A stretch of DNA of 30,552 nt from a virus, in IMG/VR virus record IMGVR_UViG_3300042345_000078, positions 1 through 30,552 of that record, one strand, 5' to 3'. Shown in pieces: positions 13,695 to 21,236 of the stretch. The translations under genes were made by a program, and so were the position numbers. The first letter of the stretch is position 1, and each line of letters opens with the position of its first letter. The notes beneath the pieces are model-generated. The model saw only the letters and a list, made by a program, of their open reading frames with translations, did no database searches and was not told the DNA's origin.

Positions 13695-14015
13695 CTATTC
13701 CTTTCCTGGCTGACGAGGATCAGTCTGATCACTATAAATGAAAATATCTTCAAAGTCAATATCTAAGGCTTTTGCTATTCTAATCAAGACCTTAACGTTC
13801 TCTTCCTTTTCGCAATTATGCTGATTGGTAGCAACGTCATATGCCTTAGCGGATTTCAGTAGTTCTTTCAGTTCTAACATTTCCTTACGGAGTTGTTCAA
13901 ACTCTGCTCTTGATACTGGATTGTAATTCAAACCTCCAATACCTTGTGCAATACCATTATACTTATTCCGGTCATTCTGGTTCCAATAATCAGTCACCAT
14001 AGAAACGGTACACAT
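13695..14015 (-). CDS. Conserved phage hypothetical protein (106 aa)
   Basis: The protein begins MCTVSMVTDYWNQNDRNKYN and contains a coiled-coil-like stretch, FEQLRKEMLELKELLKSAKAYD, then NQHNCEKEENVKVLIRIAKALD and an acidic end. The MCTVSMVTDY opening with a later (K/E)LLKxAKxYD and a Cys-containing segment is a recurring phage hypothetical pattern, from memory. AAGGAG lies eight bases before ATG 14015. It starts two bases after gp46 ends, so it belongs to the gp47-ftsH-gp46 transcript. Confidence 0.75.
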   Translation of the reverse strand: MCTVSMVTDYWNQNDRNKYNGIAQGIGGLNYNPVSRAEFEQLRKEMLELKELLKSAKAYDVATNQHNCEKEENVKVLIRIAKALDIDFEDIFIYSDQTDPRQPGKE

Positions 14016-14017
14016 TA

Positions 14018-15739
14018 TCATTGCTCCTTAGTTAAAGTAGAAAAGTTCTTTACCTTCTCAAACTTGATGGTTCTCTGGAATCTATCGATCATTGTATCCT
14101 TATGAGAAATGACAAAGATATTTGTTCCTTTGTCACCCATTTCCCACATGATCTTGATAAACTCGTCCGTACCTGCACCATCCATAGCACGATCTAAGAT
14201 TTCATCGAACACAAGTATATTGACATTGACACTATTCTTTAGTTTGGCAATCTGTCTCCATGTTAGAAGAATAGCCAAGTCAATTCTTAGTTTCTCACCC
14301 TCTGAGAAATTGTGATAGGAGAACTCGTCTCTGTATCTTGACTTGATGGATTCTTCGAAGGATTCGTTAATATTGAAGTTGACAAAGAAACCCAGTTTTG
14401 CCAAGTATTTGTTGATGTGCTTGTTGATGATAGGAAGATATTGTTTAATAATCTTCGTCTTGATTCCACCATCTTTGAGTAGGGTAGTGGCAAGATCAAT
14501 GTATTGTCTTTCATCTAAAAGGGTCTCCTTCTCCTTTTGGAGGGCGGAAATATCATGTTCCACTCTTTCGAGTTGTCGTTCGCTATCTTGCGTTGTTTTA
14601 TCTGATGATGTGAAGGATTCAATCTGCTCCACAACTTGACGCAGATTATTAGCAATATGGTTATAGGAAGACTTAGCAGATGAAAGACCCATTTTAAGTT
14701 CGTTGATCTTTGTGAGAACTTCATCAATTTTCTCTATGTCTGATAGAACCAAGTCTATCTGGTCGGTAACTTTATTTAGTCCTTCGTCGAGTTCATCAAT
14801 CTTGGTTTCATTCTCGGTCATTGCCTTGACCTTGAAATCATTTTGGATGTTTTGTTTACAGGTCGGACAGGTATCGTTATCACGGAAAAAGAAATTCTCC
14901 TTGACTACCCGTTCACGGTTGCCTTCCATCTTGGCTTTGAAGCCAATGAGTTTAGAGTGTTTAGTCTTTAGTGGTGTTAGATCGATATCCTTTTCTAAGG
15001 CTCTCTCAAGTAGGGCATTATGATTGATAACACCAACTTCTTGAACCTTTAGATCAAGTTCTAAGTTCTCTTTCTTTGCTTTAAGTTCTTTTAACTTCTC
15101 CTCACTGTTAGCACGTAAGGATTCTAATGTCTGTTCAATGTAAGTCTTGTTCTCTTCCTTGCTTGTCAATGTAATACGGTTCTTCTCAAGACCTTCTCTA
15201 TTGATCTGGAGACGGTTCTTAACCACATTAGACATAGCCGTGAAGATTTGAATGTCTAGCAAATCCTCAATGACTGCACGGCGATCATTAGATGATAGCT
15301 GCATGAAAGGAACAAACGATGCGGAGCCTAGAATAACGACCTGCGTGAATGACTTGTAATTCATTCGCAGAATGTTCTTCTCTAGATGTTCTTGATAGTC
15401 TTTTGCGGCGGCATCTTGATTGACCTTATTACCTTCACAATAGATTTCAAACAAGTTGGGCTTGGCACCACGGATAACTTTGTATCGCTTGTTAGATGAG
15501 GTAAACTCAATCTGAACCTCACAGTTCTTATTGTTGATAGAGTTGACCACGTTGCCCTTATTAACCTTACGGAAAGGCTTCCCGAATAGCACAAAAGTCA
15601 ATGCGTCGAGGAAGGTTGACTTCCCCGACCCATTGTGTCCCATGATTAGAGTATTCTTGTGCGTATCTAGTTCAATCTCTGTCCATACATTACCTGCGGA
15701 CAGAAAGTTTTTCCACTTAACATAATGAAAAGTTATCAT
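14018..15739 (-). CDS. 46: Recombination nuclease subunit gp46 (Rad50/SbcC-like)
   Basis: 573 residues, near the T4 length of 560. The N-terminal half-ATPase has MGHNGSGKSTFLDAL (Walker A 34-41) and a Q-loop region, FTQVVILGSASFVPFMQLS. Long coiled coils flank a zinc hook, CPTCKQN, near residue 290. The C-terminal half has the signature NFSEGEKLRIDLAI, Walker B NILVFDEILD and the switch histidine in VISHKD. With gp47 it resects DNA ends for recombination-dependent replication and host DNA breakdown. Its ATG overlaps the FtsH stop by one base (TGATG), so it is coupled to ftsH, not directly to gp47. Confidence 0.97.
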   Translation of the reverse strand: MITFHYVKWKNFLSAGNVWTEIELDTHKNTLIMGHNGSGKSTFLDALTFVLFGKPFRKVNKGNVVNSINNKNCEVQIEFTSSNKRYKVIRGAKPNLFEIYCEGNKVNQDAAAKDYQEHLEKNILRMNYKSFTQVVILGSASFVPFMQLSSNDRRAVIEDLLDIQIFTAMSNVVKNRLQINREGLEKNRITLTSKEENKTYIEQTLESLRANSEEKLKELKAKKENLELDLKVQEVGVINHNALLERALEKDIDLTPLKTKHSKLIGFKAKMEGNRERVVKENFFFRDNDTCPTCKQNIQNDFKVKAMTENETKIDELDEGLNKVTDQIDLVLSDIEKIDEVLTKINELKMGLSSAKSSYNHIANNLRQVVEQIESFTSSDKTTQDSERQLERVEHDISALQKEKETLLDERQYIDLATTLLKDGGIKTKIIKQYLPIINKHINKYLAKLGFFVNFNINESFEESIKSRYRDEFSYHNFSEGEKLRIDLAILLTWRQIAKLKNSVNVNILVFDEILDRAMDGAGTDEFIKIMWEMGDKGTNIFVISHKDTMIDRFQRTIKFEKVKNFSTLTKEQ

Positions 15740-17523
15740 CAAAAATCTCTGGTTGGAATCTTACCCTCTAGTAGATCGGTGATTTCTTCACCGGATAGAG
15801 TTTCATATTCTAGCAGACCATTAGCTAGTTTGTCAAGGTCTTTTCTTTTCTTAGTAAGAATTTTATAAGCAGTTTCATATCCTTCTTCCACTAAGCGTAG
15901 GATTTCTTCATCAACTGCCTTCTGTGTTTCTTCTGCAACTTTAGGAGCATGGAACACATCAGCATTAGGTGTTGAGTATGCCATTCTACCTAGTCTCGGA
16001 GAGAAACCATATTCGGTAACCATTGAACGAGCAAGTTGAGTTGCCATCTGAATGTCACCAGATGCACCAGAAGATACTTTCATATCACCGAAGATCATTT
16101 CTTCTGCTACACGACCACCCATAGCCATTGCTAGATTGGCAATCATTTCATCATAGTGCATGGAGATTTTATCACGCTCTGGTAGAGACTGAACCATACC
16201 CAAAGCACGACCACGTGGGATGATTGTTGCTTTGTGAATAGGAACAGAACCTGGCATGTTGATTGATACTAGAGCATGACCGGCTTCGTGATATGCAGTC
16301 ATCTTCTTTTCTTCATCGCTCATGATCAAAGTGCGGCGTTCAGGACCCATAAGGATCTTATCACGAGCATCTTCAAACTCCATACCAGTAACAATACGCT
16401 TTGAACGTCTTGCTGCTAGTAGAGCGGCTTCATTGACTAGATTAGCAAGGTCAGCACCAGAGAAGCCCGGCGTGCCTTTTGCTACTCGCTTTAGATCAAC
16501 ATCAGGACCAACTGGCACCTTGCGAGTATGTACCTTCAGGATCTTTTCACGACCAACGAAGTCAGGATTAGGAACTTGAATCTGTCTATCAAAACGACCT
16601 GGACGCAATAGAGCCTTATCTAGAACGTCAGCACGGTTAGTTGCTGCGATGATAATGATACCTTGATTATCATTGAAGCCATCCATTTCAACTAGCATAG
16701 CGTTTAATGTCTGGTCACGTTCATCGTTACCTGAGATACCATTTGCTCTTGAACGACCAACAGCATCGATTTCGTCAATGAAGATAATGCATGGTGCGTT
16801 CTTCTTAGCCTGTTCAAACATATCACGGACACGGGAAGCACCCACACCCACGAACATTTCAACAAAGTCAGAACCAGAGATAGAGAAGAAGGGAACACCC
16901 GCTTCACCAGCAACGGCACGAGCAAGTAGTGTCTTACCTGTACCTGGAGGACCAACGAGTAGAACACCCTTAGGGATTTTACCACCTAGGCGTTCAAACT
17001 TATGTGGGTCTTGTAGAAACTCTACAACCTCTTGTAAATCTTCTTTAGCTTCATCAACACCTGCAACATCTTCAAATGTCTTACGACCATGTTCCTCAGT
17101 GAGTAGTTTAGCCTTAGACTTACCCAAGCCCATGACACCACCACCTGCACCTGAACGGCGAGATAGCATAAGCCAAAGACCAAAGAACAAGAAAACAGGA
17201 AGTAGATTGATCAACAGACCAACCCAAAACCCATTTGCACCTTCTTCTTTGACTGTGATATTTACTTTATGTGTTTCTAGGCGGGGAAGCAGATTACCGA
17301 GACCGGTAACTGTAGTCGAAAACTGTCGATTGTCCATAAAGTGGCCAACCACATTTTCACCGATGATCGTAACGTCATGAACTCTGCCTGCATCGACTTG
17401 TGCAATAAAGTCAGAGTAGCCAATCTCGGAAACGACCTTCTGTTTTGGTCCTTCAAAAATGAATGACACTAATACAAGTGACATCAAGATCAATAGAACC
17501 CAAGGTAAATGTTTCTTTATCAT
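15739..17523 (-). CDS. ftsH: Full-length FtsH membrane AAA+ zinc protease
   Basis: 594 residues with the whole FtsH plan. Membrane helix 1 is ~8-23, a small extracytoplasmic domain follows, and helix 2 is ~99-120. The AAA+ domain has Walker A GPPGTGKT (191-198), pore loop [14 protein letters not shown] (223-236), Walker B FIDEID (248-253) and the second region of homology, [20 protein letters not shown] (294-313). The protease has HEAGH (412-416) and the third zinc ligand D490 in SSGASGD. All catalytic residues are intact, so it should degrade membrane and unstable soluble proteins. Bacterial FtsH is usually ~610-650 residues; the C terminus here is short. It lies between gp47 and gp46, one base overlapping gp46, and has a T4-type late box (17557-17550). 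AGAGG precedes ATG 17523. Confidence 0.97.
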   Translation of the reverse strand: MIKKHLPWVLLILMSLVLVSFIFEGPKQKVVSEIGYSDFIAQVDAGRVHDVTIIGENVVGHFMDNRQFSTTVTGLGNLLPRLETHKVNITVKEEGANGFWVGLLINLLPVFLFFGLWLMLSRRSGAGGGVMGLGKSKAKLLTEEHGRKTFEDVAGVDEAKEDLQEVVEFLQDPHKFERLGGKIPKGVLLVGPPGTGKTLLARAVAGEAGVPFFSISGSDFVEMFVGVGASRVRDMFEQAKKNAPCIIFIDEIDAVGRSRANGISGNDERDQTLNAMLVEMDGFNDNQGIIIIAATNRADVLDKALLRPGRFDRQIQVPNPDFVGREKILKVHTRKVPVGPDVDLKRVAKGTPGFSGADLANLVNEAALLAARRSKRIVTGMEFEDARDKILMGPERRTLIMSDEEKKMTAYHEAGHALVSINMPGSVPIHKATIIPRGRALGMVQSLPERDKISMHYDEMIANLAMAMGGRVAEEMIFGDMKVSSGASGDIQMATQLARSMVTEYGFSPRLGRMAYSTPNADVFHAPKVAEETQKAVDEEILRLVEEGYETAYKILTKKRKDLDKLANGLLEYETLSGEEITDLLEGKIPTRDF

Positions 17524-17549
17524 ATCGAACCTCTATTGTGTTATCAAAC

Positions 17550-17557
17550 TATTTATA
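17550..17557 (-). promoter_or_regulatory. T4-type late promoter before ftsH
   Basis: The minus strand reads TATAAATA exactly, the T4 late consensus recognised by gp55. The stop codon TAA of gp47 (17555-17553) lies inside it. The predicted start near 17544 leaves a leader of about 20 bases including AGAGG. Confidence 0.7.
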
Positions 17558-18629
17558 CAGTCTCAACCTGTAAGGCTTCGTTGTATATGTCCATCATAAA
17601 CGATTTTGTTCTGCCGCTATCTAAGGGTAGCGTTAGCGTGTCGATATACTTACGGAGAATCGTAGGTGTATCTTCTGCCTCGTTAATCTCGTCAGCATCT
17701 TCATTCTCTAAGAGTACCGACGGATCCTCAACAACCGTAATGTCGAGGGGTCCTGCTTTATAGATACTATCGAAAAGTAGATCGAAAGCATAAGGGTTAG
17801 ACTTATTAACAACAACCAACTTAACGTAACTATCTTTATACTTTGAGAAGTCAGTTCTTTGAATCTTCTCCACAATTTCTGGGTTAGCAACATCATCATA
17901 CTTAGCAATCCTAAACATTCGGTGGGGATTCTGTATAAACTCTAGAACAGATGTTTCCGTGTCAAGCACCGAAAAACCTCTGGGATCGTTGTAATCATGC
18001 CAAGTATATTCGCCAAAAGCGCCAATATAGGATATGTTACCAACAGTGCTACGGTGATGATAGTGACCTGAAAAAACCTTATCGAACTTATCAAATGCGT
18101 TACGATCCATGCCATGATCTGAGATCAATCCTCTGTGCATAGTAAAGCCGTTCAACTCAAGGTGTCCCATGAGGATAGTTGCTTTGGGGTTATTGATAGC
18201 GTCTAGTGCCTCTTGACGATTACTATCTGTAATCCAAGGCATCAACTGTATGTCTAGACCGTCAATGTTGATAACTTGTGGGGTAGAATGAATATGGACA
18301 TTAGAATAACGACCACGGACAACTTCCTCTAGGGCGTTGACCTCGTGTGTATCTTTATAATACATGTCATGATTGCCGACAATAATATGCGTTTCAATGT
18401 CACGTTCCGCTAGAGGCTCAAAGAAGTCCTCACGGAGACGTTTAGCGGACATGAAATTCACATACTTGCGTCGGTCGTATATATCACCTAGATGAATGAC
18501 ATGCTTGATTTGTTTTTCGTCAATGTAGTCAAAGAACCACTGCCAGCAACGTTTCTGGTATTGCTGAAATGCCGGGTTGTCATTTCTGACCCCGGCATGT
18601 GTATCGGTAGGCATAGCAATCAGCGCCAT
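17553..18629 (-). CDS. 47: Recombination nuclease subunit gp47 (Mre11/SbcD-like)
   Basis: 358 residues, near the T4 length of 339. The calcineurin-like phosphoesterase motifs appear in order: DTHAGVRND (9-17), HLGDIYDRRKY, VGNHDMYYKD, MGHLELNGF and SGHYHHRSTVGN. These bind the two metals for nuclease action. The C-terminal region, with an acidic stretch (ENEDADEINEAED), would contact gp46. It has its own early promoter (18668-18696) and AGGA before ATG 18629. The subunit partner gp46 is separated from it by ftsH. Confidence 0.96.
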   Translation of the reverse strand: MALIAMPTDTHAGVRNDNPAFQQYQKRCWQWFFDYIDEKQIKHVIHLGDIYDRRKYVNFMSAKRLREDFFEPLAERDIETHIIVGNHDMYYKDTHEVNALEEVVRGRYSNVHIHSTPQVINIDGLDIQLMPWITDSNRQEALDAINNPKATILMGHLELNGFTMHRGLISDHGMDRNAFDKFDKVFSGHYHHRSTVGNISYIGAFGEYTWHDYNDPRGFSVLDTETSVLEFIQNPHRMFRIAKYDDVANPEIVEKIQRTDFSKYKDSYVKLVVVNKSNPYAFDLLFDSIYKAGPLDITVVEDPSVLLENEDADEINEAEDTPTILRKYIDTLTLPLDSGRTKSFMMDIYNEALQVETV

Positions 18630-18667
18630 ATTCTATCCTTTAAGTCTAATAGCAAGTTCAAAGATAC

Positions 18668-18696
18668 AGTATATATCATAAAAATGATTTCGTCAA
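18668..18696 (-). promoter_or_regulatory. Early-type promoter of gp47
   Basis: TTGACG (18696-18691), a 17-bp spacer, TATACT (18673-18668). One mismatch in each hexamer. It overlaps the stop of the 60-residue gene upstream. Confidence 0.8.
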
Positions 18697-18875
18697 TCTT
18701 CTTTGGTAATCTCTTGATAGGTTTCAAACTCTGACTCCCGAAGCCATCCGAGATTGATCATCCGACGCATGATCTTTTCTTTGCTCTGCTTATCGATGGG
18801 AACAGGTTCAACAATCCGATTACAGAACCATTCTATATTCTGATCAACCTCTTTGACAAAATCATCCATATCCAT
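18693..18875 (-). CDS. Small hypothetical protein (60 aa)
   Basis: MDMDDFVKEVDQNIEWFCNR followed by a helical, charged stretch (DKQSKEKIMRRMINLGWLRESEFE). It is soluble and probably all-helical. The ATG overlaps the previous stop by one base (TAATG), with AGGGG upstream. It lies between gp55 and gp47. No family recognised. Confidence 0.75.
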   Translation of the reverse strand: MDMDDFVKEVDQNIEWFCNRIVEPVPIDKQSKEKIMRRMINLGWLRESEFETYQEITKED

Positions 18876-19081
18876 TATCTCTGCCCCTTCTTAAATCGTA
18901 GAGGCTGAACGGTGCCCATTTCGGTATCATAGTCAAAGATCGCCTTATCAATAGAACGTCGAATAGCGTCTAAACGCTGACGATAGTTACCACGAACGTG
19001 GACACGTTCATTCTTATCTTTGAGTGTGGTGATCAATGTCTGCACCTGAAAAGGTACCTCAAACTGATTCTCTTCCTTCAT
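18875..19081 (-). CDS. Small hypothetical protein (68 aa)
   Basis: The protein begins MKEENQFEVPFQVQTLITTL and has a basic middle (RVHVRGNYRQRLDAIRRSIDKAIFDYD). AGGAG lies six bases before ATG 19081; an ATG one codon earlier would be only three bases from it. The start lies inside the 3' end of gp55, in another frame. No family recognised. Confidence 0.75.
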   Translation of the reverse strand: MKEENQFEVPFQVQTLITTLKDKNERVHVRGNYRQRLDAIRRSIDKAIFDYDTEMGTVQPLRFKKGQR

Positions 19082-19631
19082 CATCCTCTCCTACAAACTT
19101 TTCAAGTCCCTCTTTAGCTAGTTTGCGCTTCTTCTTCTTTTCTGCTTCTCTTGCTTCAAAATTTCCTATAAACTGGTTTAGGTTATCATACATCATAGGG
19201 GTGATAACGTTATTGCCATCACCATCTAATAGCTGATCGACACTACCTGTCTGAATGAAACTCTCTTGGAACTTCTTATACATTATATAGCGGTTCTTTT
19301 CTTCTTTGTTAATACGGCGATGAAAAGCATAGTAAATGATCTGTGTGAAGTATGCGAATGGATTGCTATACTTGTCGGAATCAAAGTTGTCAAAATACAT
19401 TAGGCAGTTCTCAATAGCATCTGACTTCATTTCATCGATGAACGAATAGTTCATAAAACGAGGCTTATGTGCAAAGTTCTCTGCGATAAGATAGATACAC
19501 TGACCAATATACTCTGAAAGCCGAGGCTTTTCTTTACCCTCGGCTTCTGCAATCTTACATTGTTTCTTGTATTCTTTAATCTCTTGCAGAAACTTTTCAT
19601 TATCTACATAGTGTTTCTTCTTCTTAGCCAT
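19059..19631 (-). CDS. 55: Late-transcription sigma factor gp55
   Basis: 190 residues, close to T4 gp55 (185). Identifying stretches are YVDNEKFLQEIKEYK, YIGQCIYLIAENFAHKPRF, YSFIDEMKSDAIENCLMYFDNFD and the very conserved NPFAYFTQIIYYAFHRRINKEEKNRY, which corresponds to sigma region 2. gp55 joins host RNA polymerase core, recognises TATAAATA boxes and, with gp33, is driven by the gp45 clamp. Boxes of this type occur in this window. GGAG lies six bases before ATG 19631, which is eight bases inside the previous gene. Confidence 0.95.
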   Translation of the reverse strand: MAKKKKHYVDNEKFLQEIKEYKKQCKIAEAEGKEKPRLSEYIGQCIYLIAENFAHKPRFMNYSFIDEMKSDAIENCLMYFDNFDSDKYSNPFAYFTQIIYYAFHRRINKEEKNRYIMYKKFQESFIQTGSVDQLLDGDGNNVITPMMYDNLNQFIGNFEAREAEKKKKRKLAKEGLEKFVGEDDEGRESV

Positions 19632-20388
19632 CTGTATCTCCAGAATGAAAGGGGCATGTTCCCCTCTCTTTGTTTCTTTCTCTCAATTGCAATGCCCTTC
19701 GCCATCCGTAAAAGGAAACACCAAATGAGTTCATTCTATGTTTGTTATACTCTTGCTCCGTGACTAGATGATTGTTGATCTTCAATCTCTTATCAGACAA
19801 AGGAACAAGTTGCCCTAAAGGCAATCCGACAGGAAGAACAAACTCATCATCATGCATAGGGAACATGATATTCACATTCATTGCTGTTACTATATCAAAA
19901 CTAAGTATTCCTGGCAAGACCTTAATATCATAGTTATGTAACGACCACTCTGCGCCTAACCACATAAATTTGACTCCAGTTCTTTCTCTCATAACCCAAG
20001 GACTAACCAACTTGATATGATGATAGCCTGGGAATGAGTTACCCAACTGTTTCCTATCATGCGTTTCAGGTTTAGGTCCTGATGAATACCAATAGTTGTA
20101 TTCACCGTTCGCTGTTCTAAAAGAGATATCACACCAGTTTTCTAGTATAGCACCAACTTTATATAATTCTATAATAGCATAACAATCCCGTGCTGTCAAC
20201 TCATTTGAGTTTAGATGATAAGGATTTTCACCTTCTTGATAGAACTTTGCTTTATAAGGCTCTAGTTCTCTCCACCATTCTGGAATTGCTTTACCTGATT
20301 TGATGATAGGGGTGTTGGCATAGAAACTCTGATCGCTTGTATAGCAATCTAGAACAATCTCTGGTGTGCGGTGAAAAAAGTGAAACAT
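19624..20388 (-). CDS. Conserved phage hypothetical protein (254 aa)
   Basis: A soluble protein with FYANTPIIKSGKAIPEWWREL, an Asn/Ser-rich ARDCYAIIELYKVGAILENW, several aromatic beta-like stretches (MWLGAEWSLHNYDIKVLPGI) and a C-terminal CPFH. The IPEWW opening and the Pro-rich middle resemble uncharacterised proteins of T4-like marine phages, from memory. No catalytic motif seen. The leader is 143 bases with no gene on the minus strand and a promoter pointing the other way. GAGG is 11 bases before the ATG, a long spacing. Confidence 0.8.
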   Translation of the reverse strand: MFHFFHRTPEIVLDCYTSDQSFYANTPIIKSGKAIPEWWRELEPYKAKFYQEGENPYHLNSNELTARDCYAIIELYKVGAILENWCDISFRTANGEYNYWYSSGPKPETHDRKQLGNSFPGYHHIKLVSPWVMRERTGVKFMWLGAEWSLHNYDIKVLPGILSFDIVTAMNVNIMFPMHDDEFVLPVGLPLGQLVPLSDKRLKINNHLVTEQEYNKHRMNSFGVSFYGWRRALQLRERNKERGTCPFHSGDTDG

Positions 20389-20413
20389 TTTATAGAAAAC
20401 CTCAAATTAGGGC

Positions 20414-20442
20414 TTGACACATTTTTAGAACTGGGTTATAAT
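20414..20442 (+). promoter_or_regulatory. Isolated consensus sigma-70 promoter on the plus strand
   Basis: TTGACA (20414-20419), a 17-bp spacer, TATAAT (20437-20442): 12 of 12 consensus bases. It points away from every protein gene in the window. I found no other fully consensus promoter on this strand. Confidence 0.8.
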
Positions 20443-20444
20443 GT

Positions 20445-20534
20445 GCTTCGCAGCCAACCAACCAATAACCTCCTGCCAAGAGGCAGCCATGAGCGAAGCG
20501 AATGATTTGCGAAGCAAATCTAGTTAGCTGCCTA
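20445..20534 (+). ncRNA. Candidate small structured RNA from the plus-strand promoter
   Basis: The predicted start is near 20449. The RNA contains AACCAACCAAUAACC, an anti-Shine-Dalgarno ACCUCCU (20468-20474), hairpin CUGCC-AAGA-GGCAG (20473-20486) and hairpin GAUUUGC-GAA-GCAAAUC (20504-20520). GGCAGC (20482-20487) can instead pair with GCUGCC (20527-20532), so two folds compete. GCGAAGC occurs twice and its complement once. A 12-codon ORF (20489-20527, MSEANDLRSKSS) has AGAGG five bases upstream. No poly-U terminator is seen, so the 3' end is unknown and it may run antisense into the gene at 20532. Confidence 0.45.
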
Positions 20535-20825
20535 CTTGAATCCTGGTTCCGTTAGCATCGTGAGTTTATCAATCTGCTTTTTAAGCACAGGACCACGATC
20601 CGGCCATTTGATAATGGGCTGATCGGAGTTTTTAGCGAGGTTCTGTAATAGGGGTAGGTATATCTTACGAATGGCCTCTAGCCTCTTTTTAAGGTCTGTA
20701 ATCTCATCCGACGCTGGTGCTACCGCCTCGGCTACAATATCATCTTCGTTGCTAAAAGAAAACCCAAAGTCGTCTGTTAGTTCTTTGTCGTCGAATGACA
20801 GATACGGATTACTTTCAGTAGCCAT
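20532..20825 (-). CDS. Conserved phage hypothetical protein (97 aa)
   Basis: An acidic N-terminal half (YLSFDDKELTDDFGFSFSNE) leads into a helix (EITDLKKRLEAIRKIYLPLLQNLAK) and IKWPDRGPVLKKQIDKL. The LPLLxNLxKN...IKWPxR pattern is recurrent in T4-like phages, from memory, without assigned function. The ATG overlaps the previous stop by one base (TAATG). It is the last gene before the 143-base non-coding gap. Confidence 0.78.
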   Translation of the reverse strand: MATESNPYLSFDDKELTDDFGFSFSNEDDIVAEAVAPASDEITDLKKRLEAIRKIYLPLLQNLAKNSDQPIIKWPDRGPVLKKQIDKLTMLTEPGFK

Positions 20826-21229
20826 TAGTGATATGTCCTTTTGTTTGCCATTTCTCTAAGCACATCTAAGATATTACTTTCTTCTTCCTGAGGTTGTTCT
20901 ACAGGAGGTCTAGTCTCTTGTGGTGAGCATAGAGATTGCACATTGTCCCAATAGTATATATTCATCTTCTCGGTGACATCTGAAATGAGTAGAACATCTT
21001 CGGCATGTAGCATGAACTCTTGATGATCTACCATCTTTGGGAACACCCATGGCATAAACGATACAGAAAGATATCCTTCGTGAGTGTGTGAATAGACCAC
21101 ATTCATAGGATTCATTACCATATACATTATACCATTTTCATCTTCATACTCTACCGTTTCAGCTACAATATCATCACCATTCTGTAGTCTAAGGAACTTT
21201 GCTACAGGGTTATCACTGACATCATTCAT
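20825..21229 (-). CDS. Conserved phage hypothetical protein, Lsm-like pattern (134 aa)
   Basis: Its core is FLRLQNGDDIVAETVEYEDE, then MVMNPMNVVYSH, YLSVSFMPWVFPKMVDHQEF and VLLISDVTEKMNIYYWD. A strand-rich opening with NGDDIVAE and a later NPMNV resembles small Sm-like barrels, but no RNA-binding role is shown. The tail is Pro/Glu-rich and ends in a basic helix. AGGTG is five bases before the ATG. It directly follows uvsW. Confidence 0.78.
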   Translation of the reverse strand: MNDVSDNPVAKFLRLQNGDDIVAETVEYEDENGIMYMVMNPMNVVYSHTHEGYLSVSFMPWVFPKMVDHQEFMLHAEDVLLISDVTEKMNIYYWDNVQSLCSPQETRPPVEQPQEEESNILDVLREMANKRTYH

Positions 21230-21236
21230 AGATCAC

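Noticed and set aside
16673-17380. Long open frame on the plus strand (235 codons)
   Set aside because: It is the antisense of ftsH, has low-complexity Ser/Pro/Arg composition, no promoter or ribosome site, and no recognisable domain.
15739-17523. FtsH as host contamination or misassembly
   Set aside because: It overlaps gp46 by one base, has a phage late box within the gp47 stop, and continues the minus-strand operon, so it belongs to the phage genome.
20443-20540. tRNA gene in the non-coding gap
   Set aside because: The stems do not form a cloverleaf on either strand, and no T-loop GGTTCGA with a matching acceptor stem is present.
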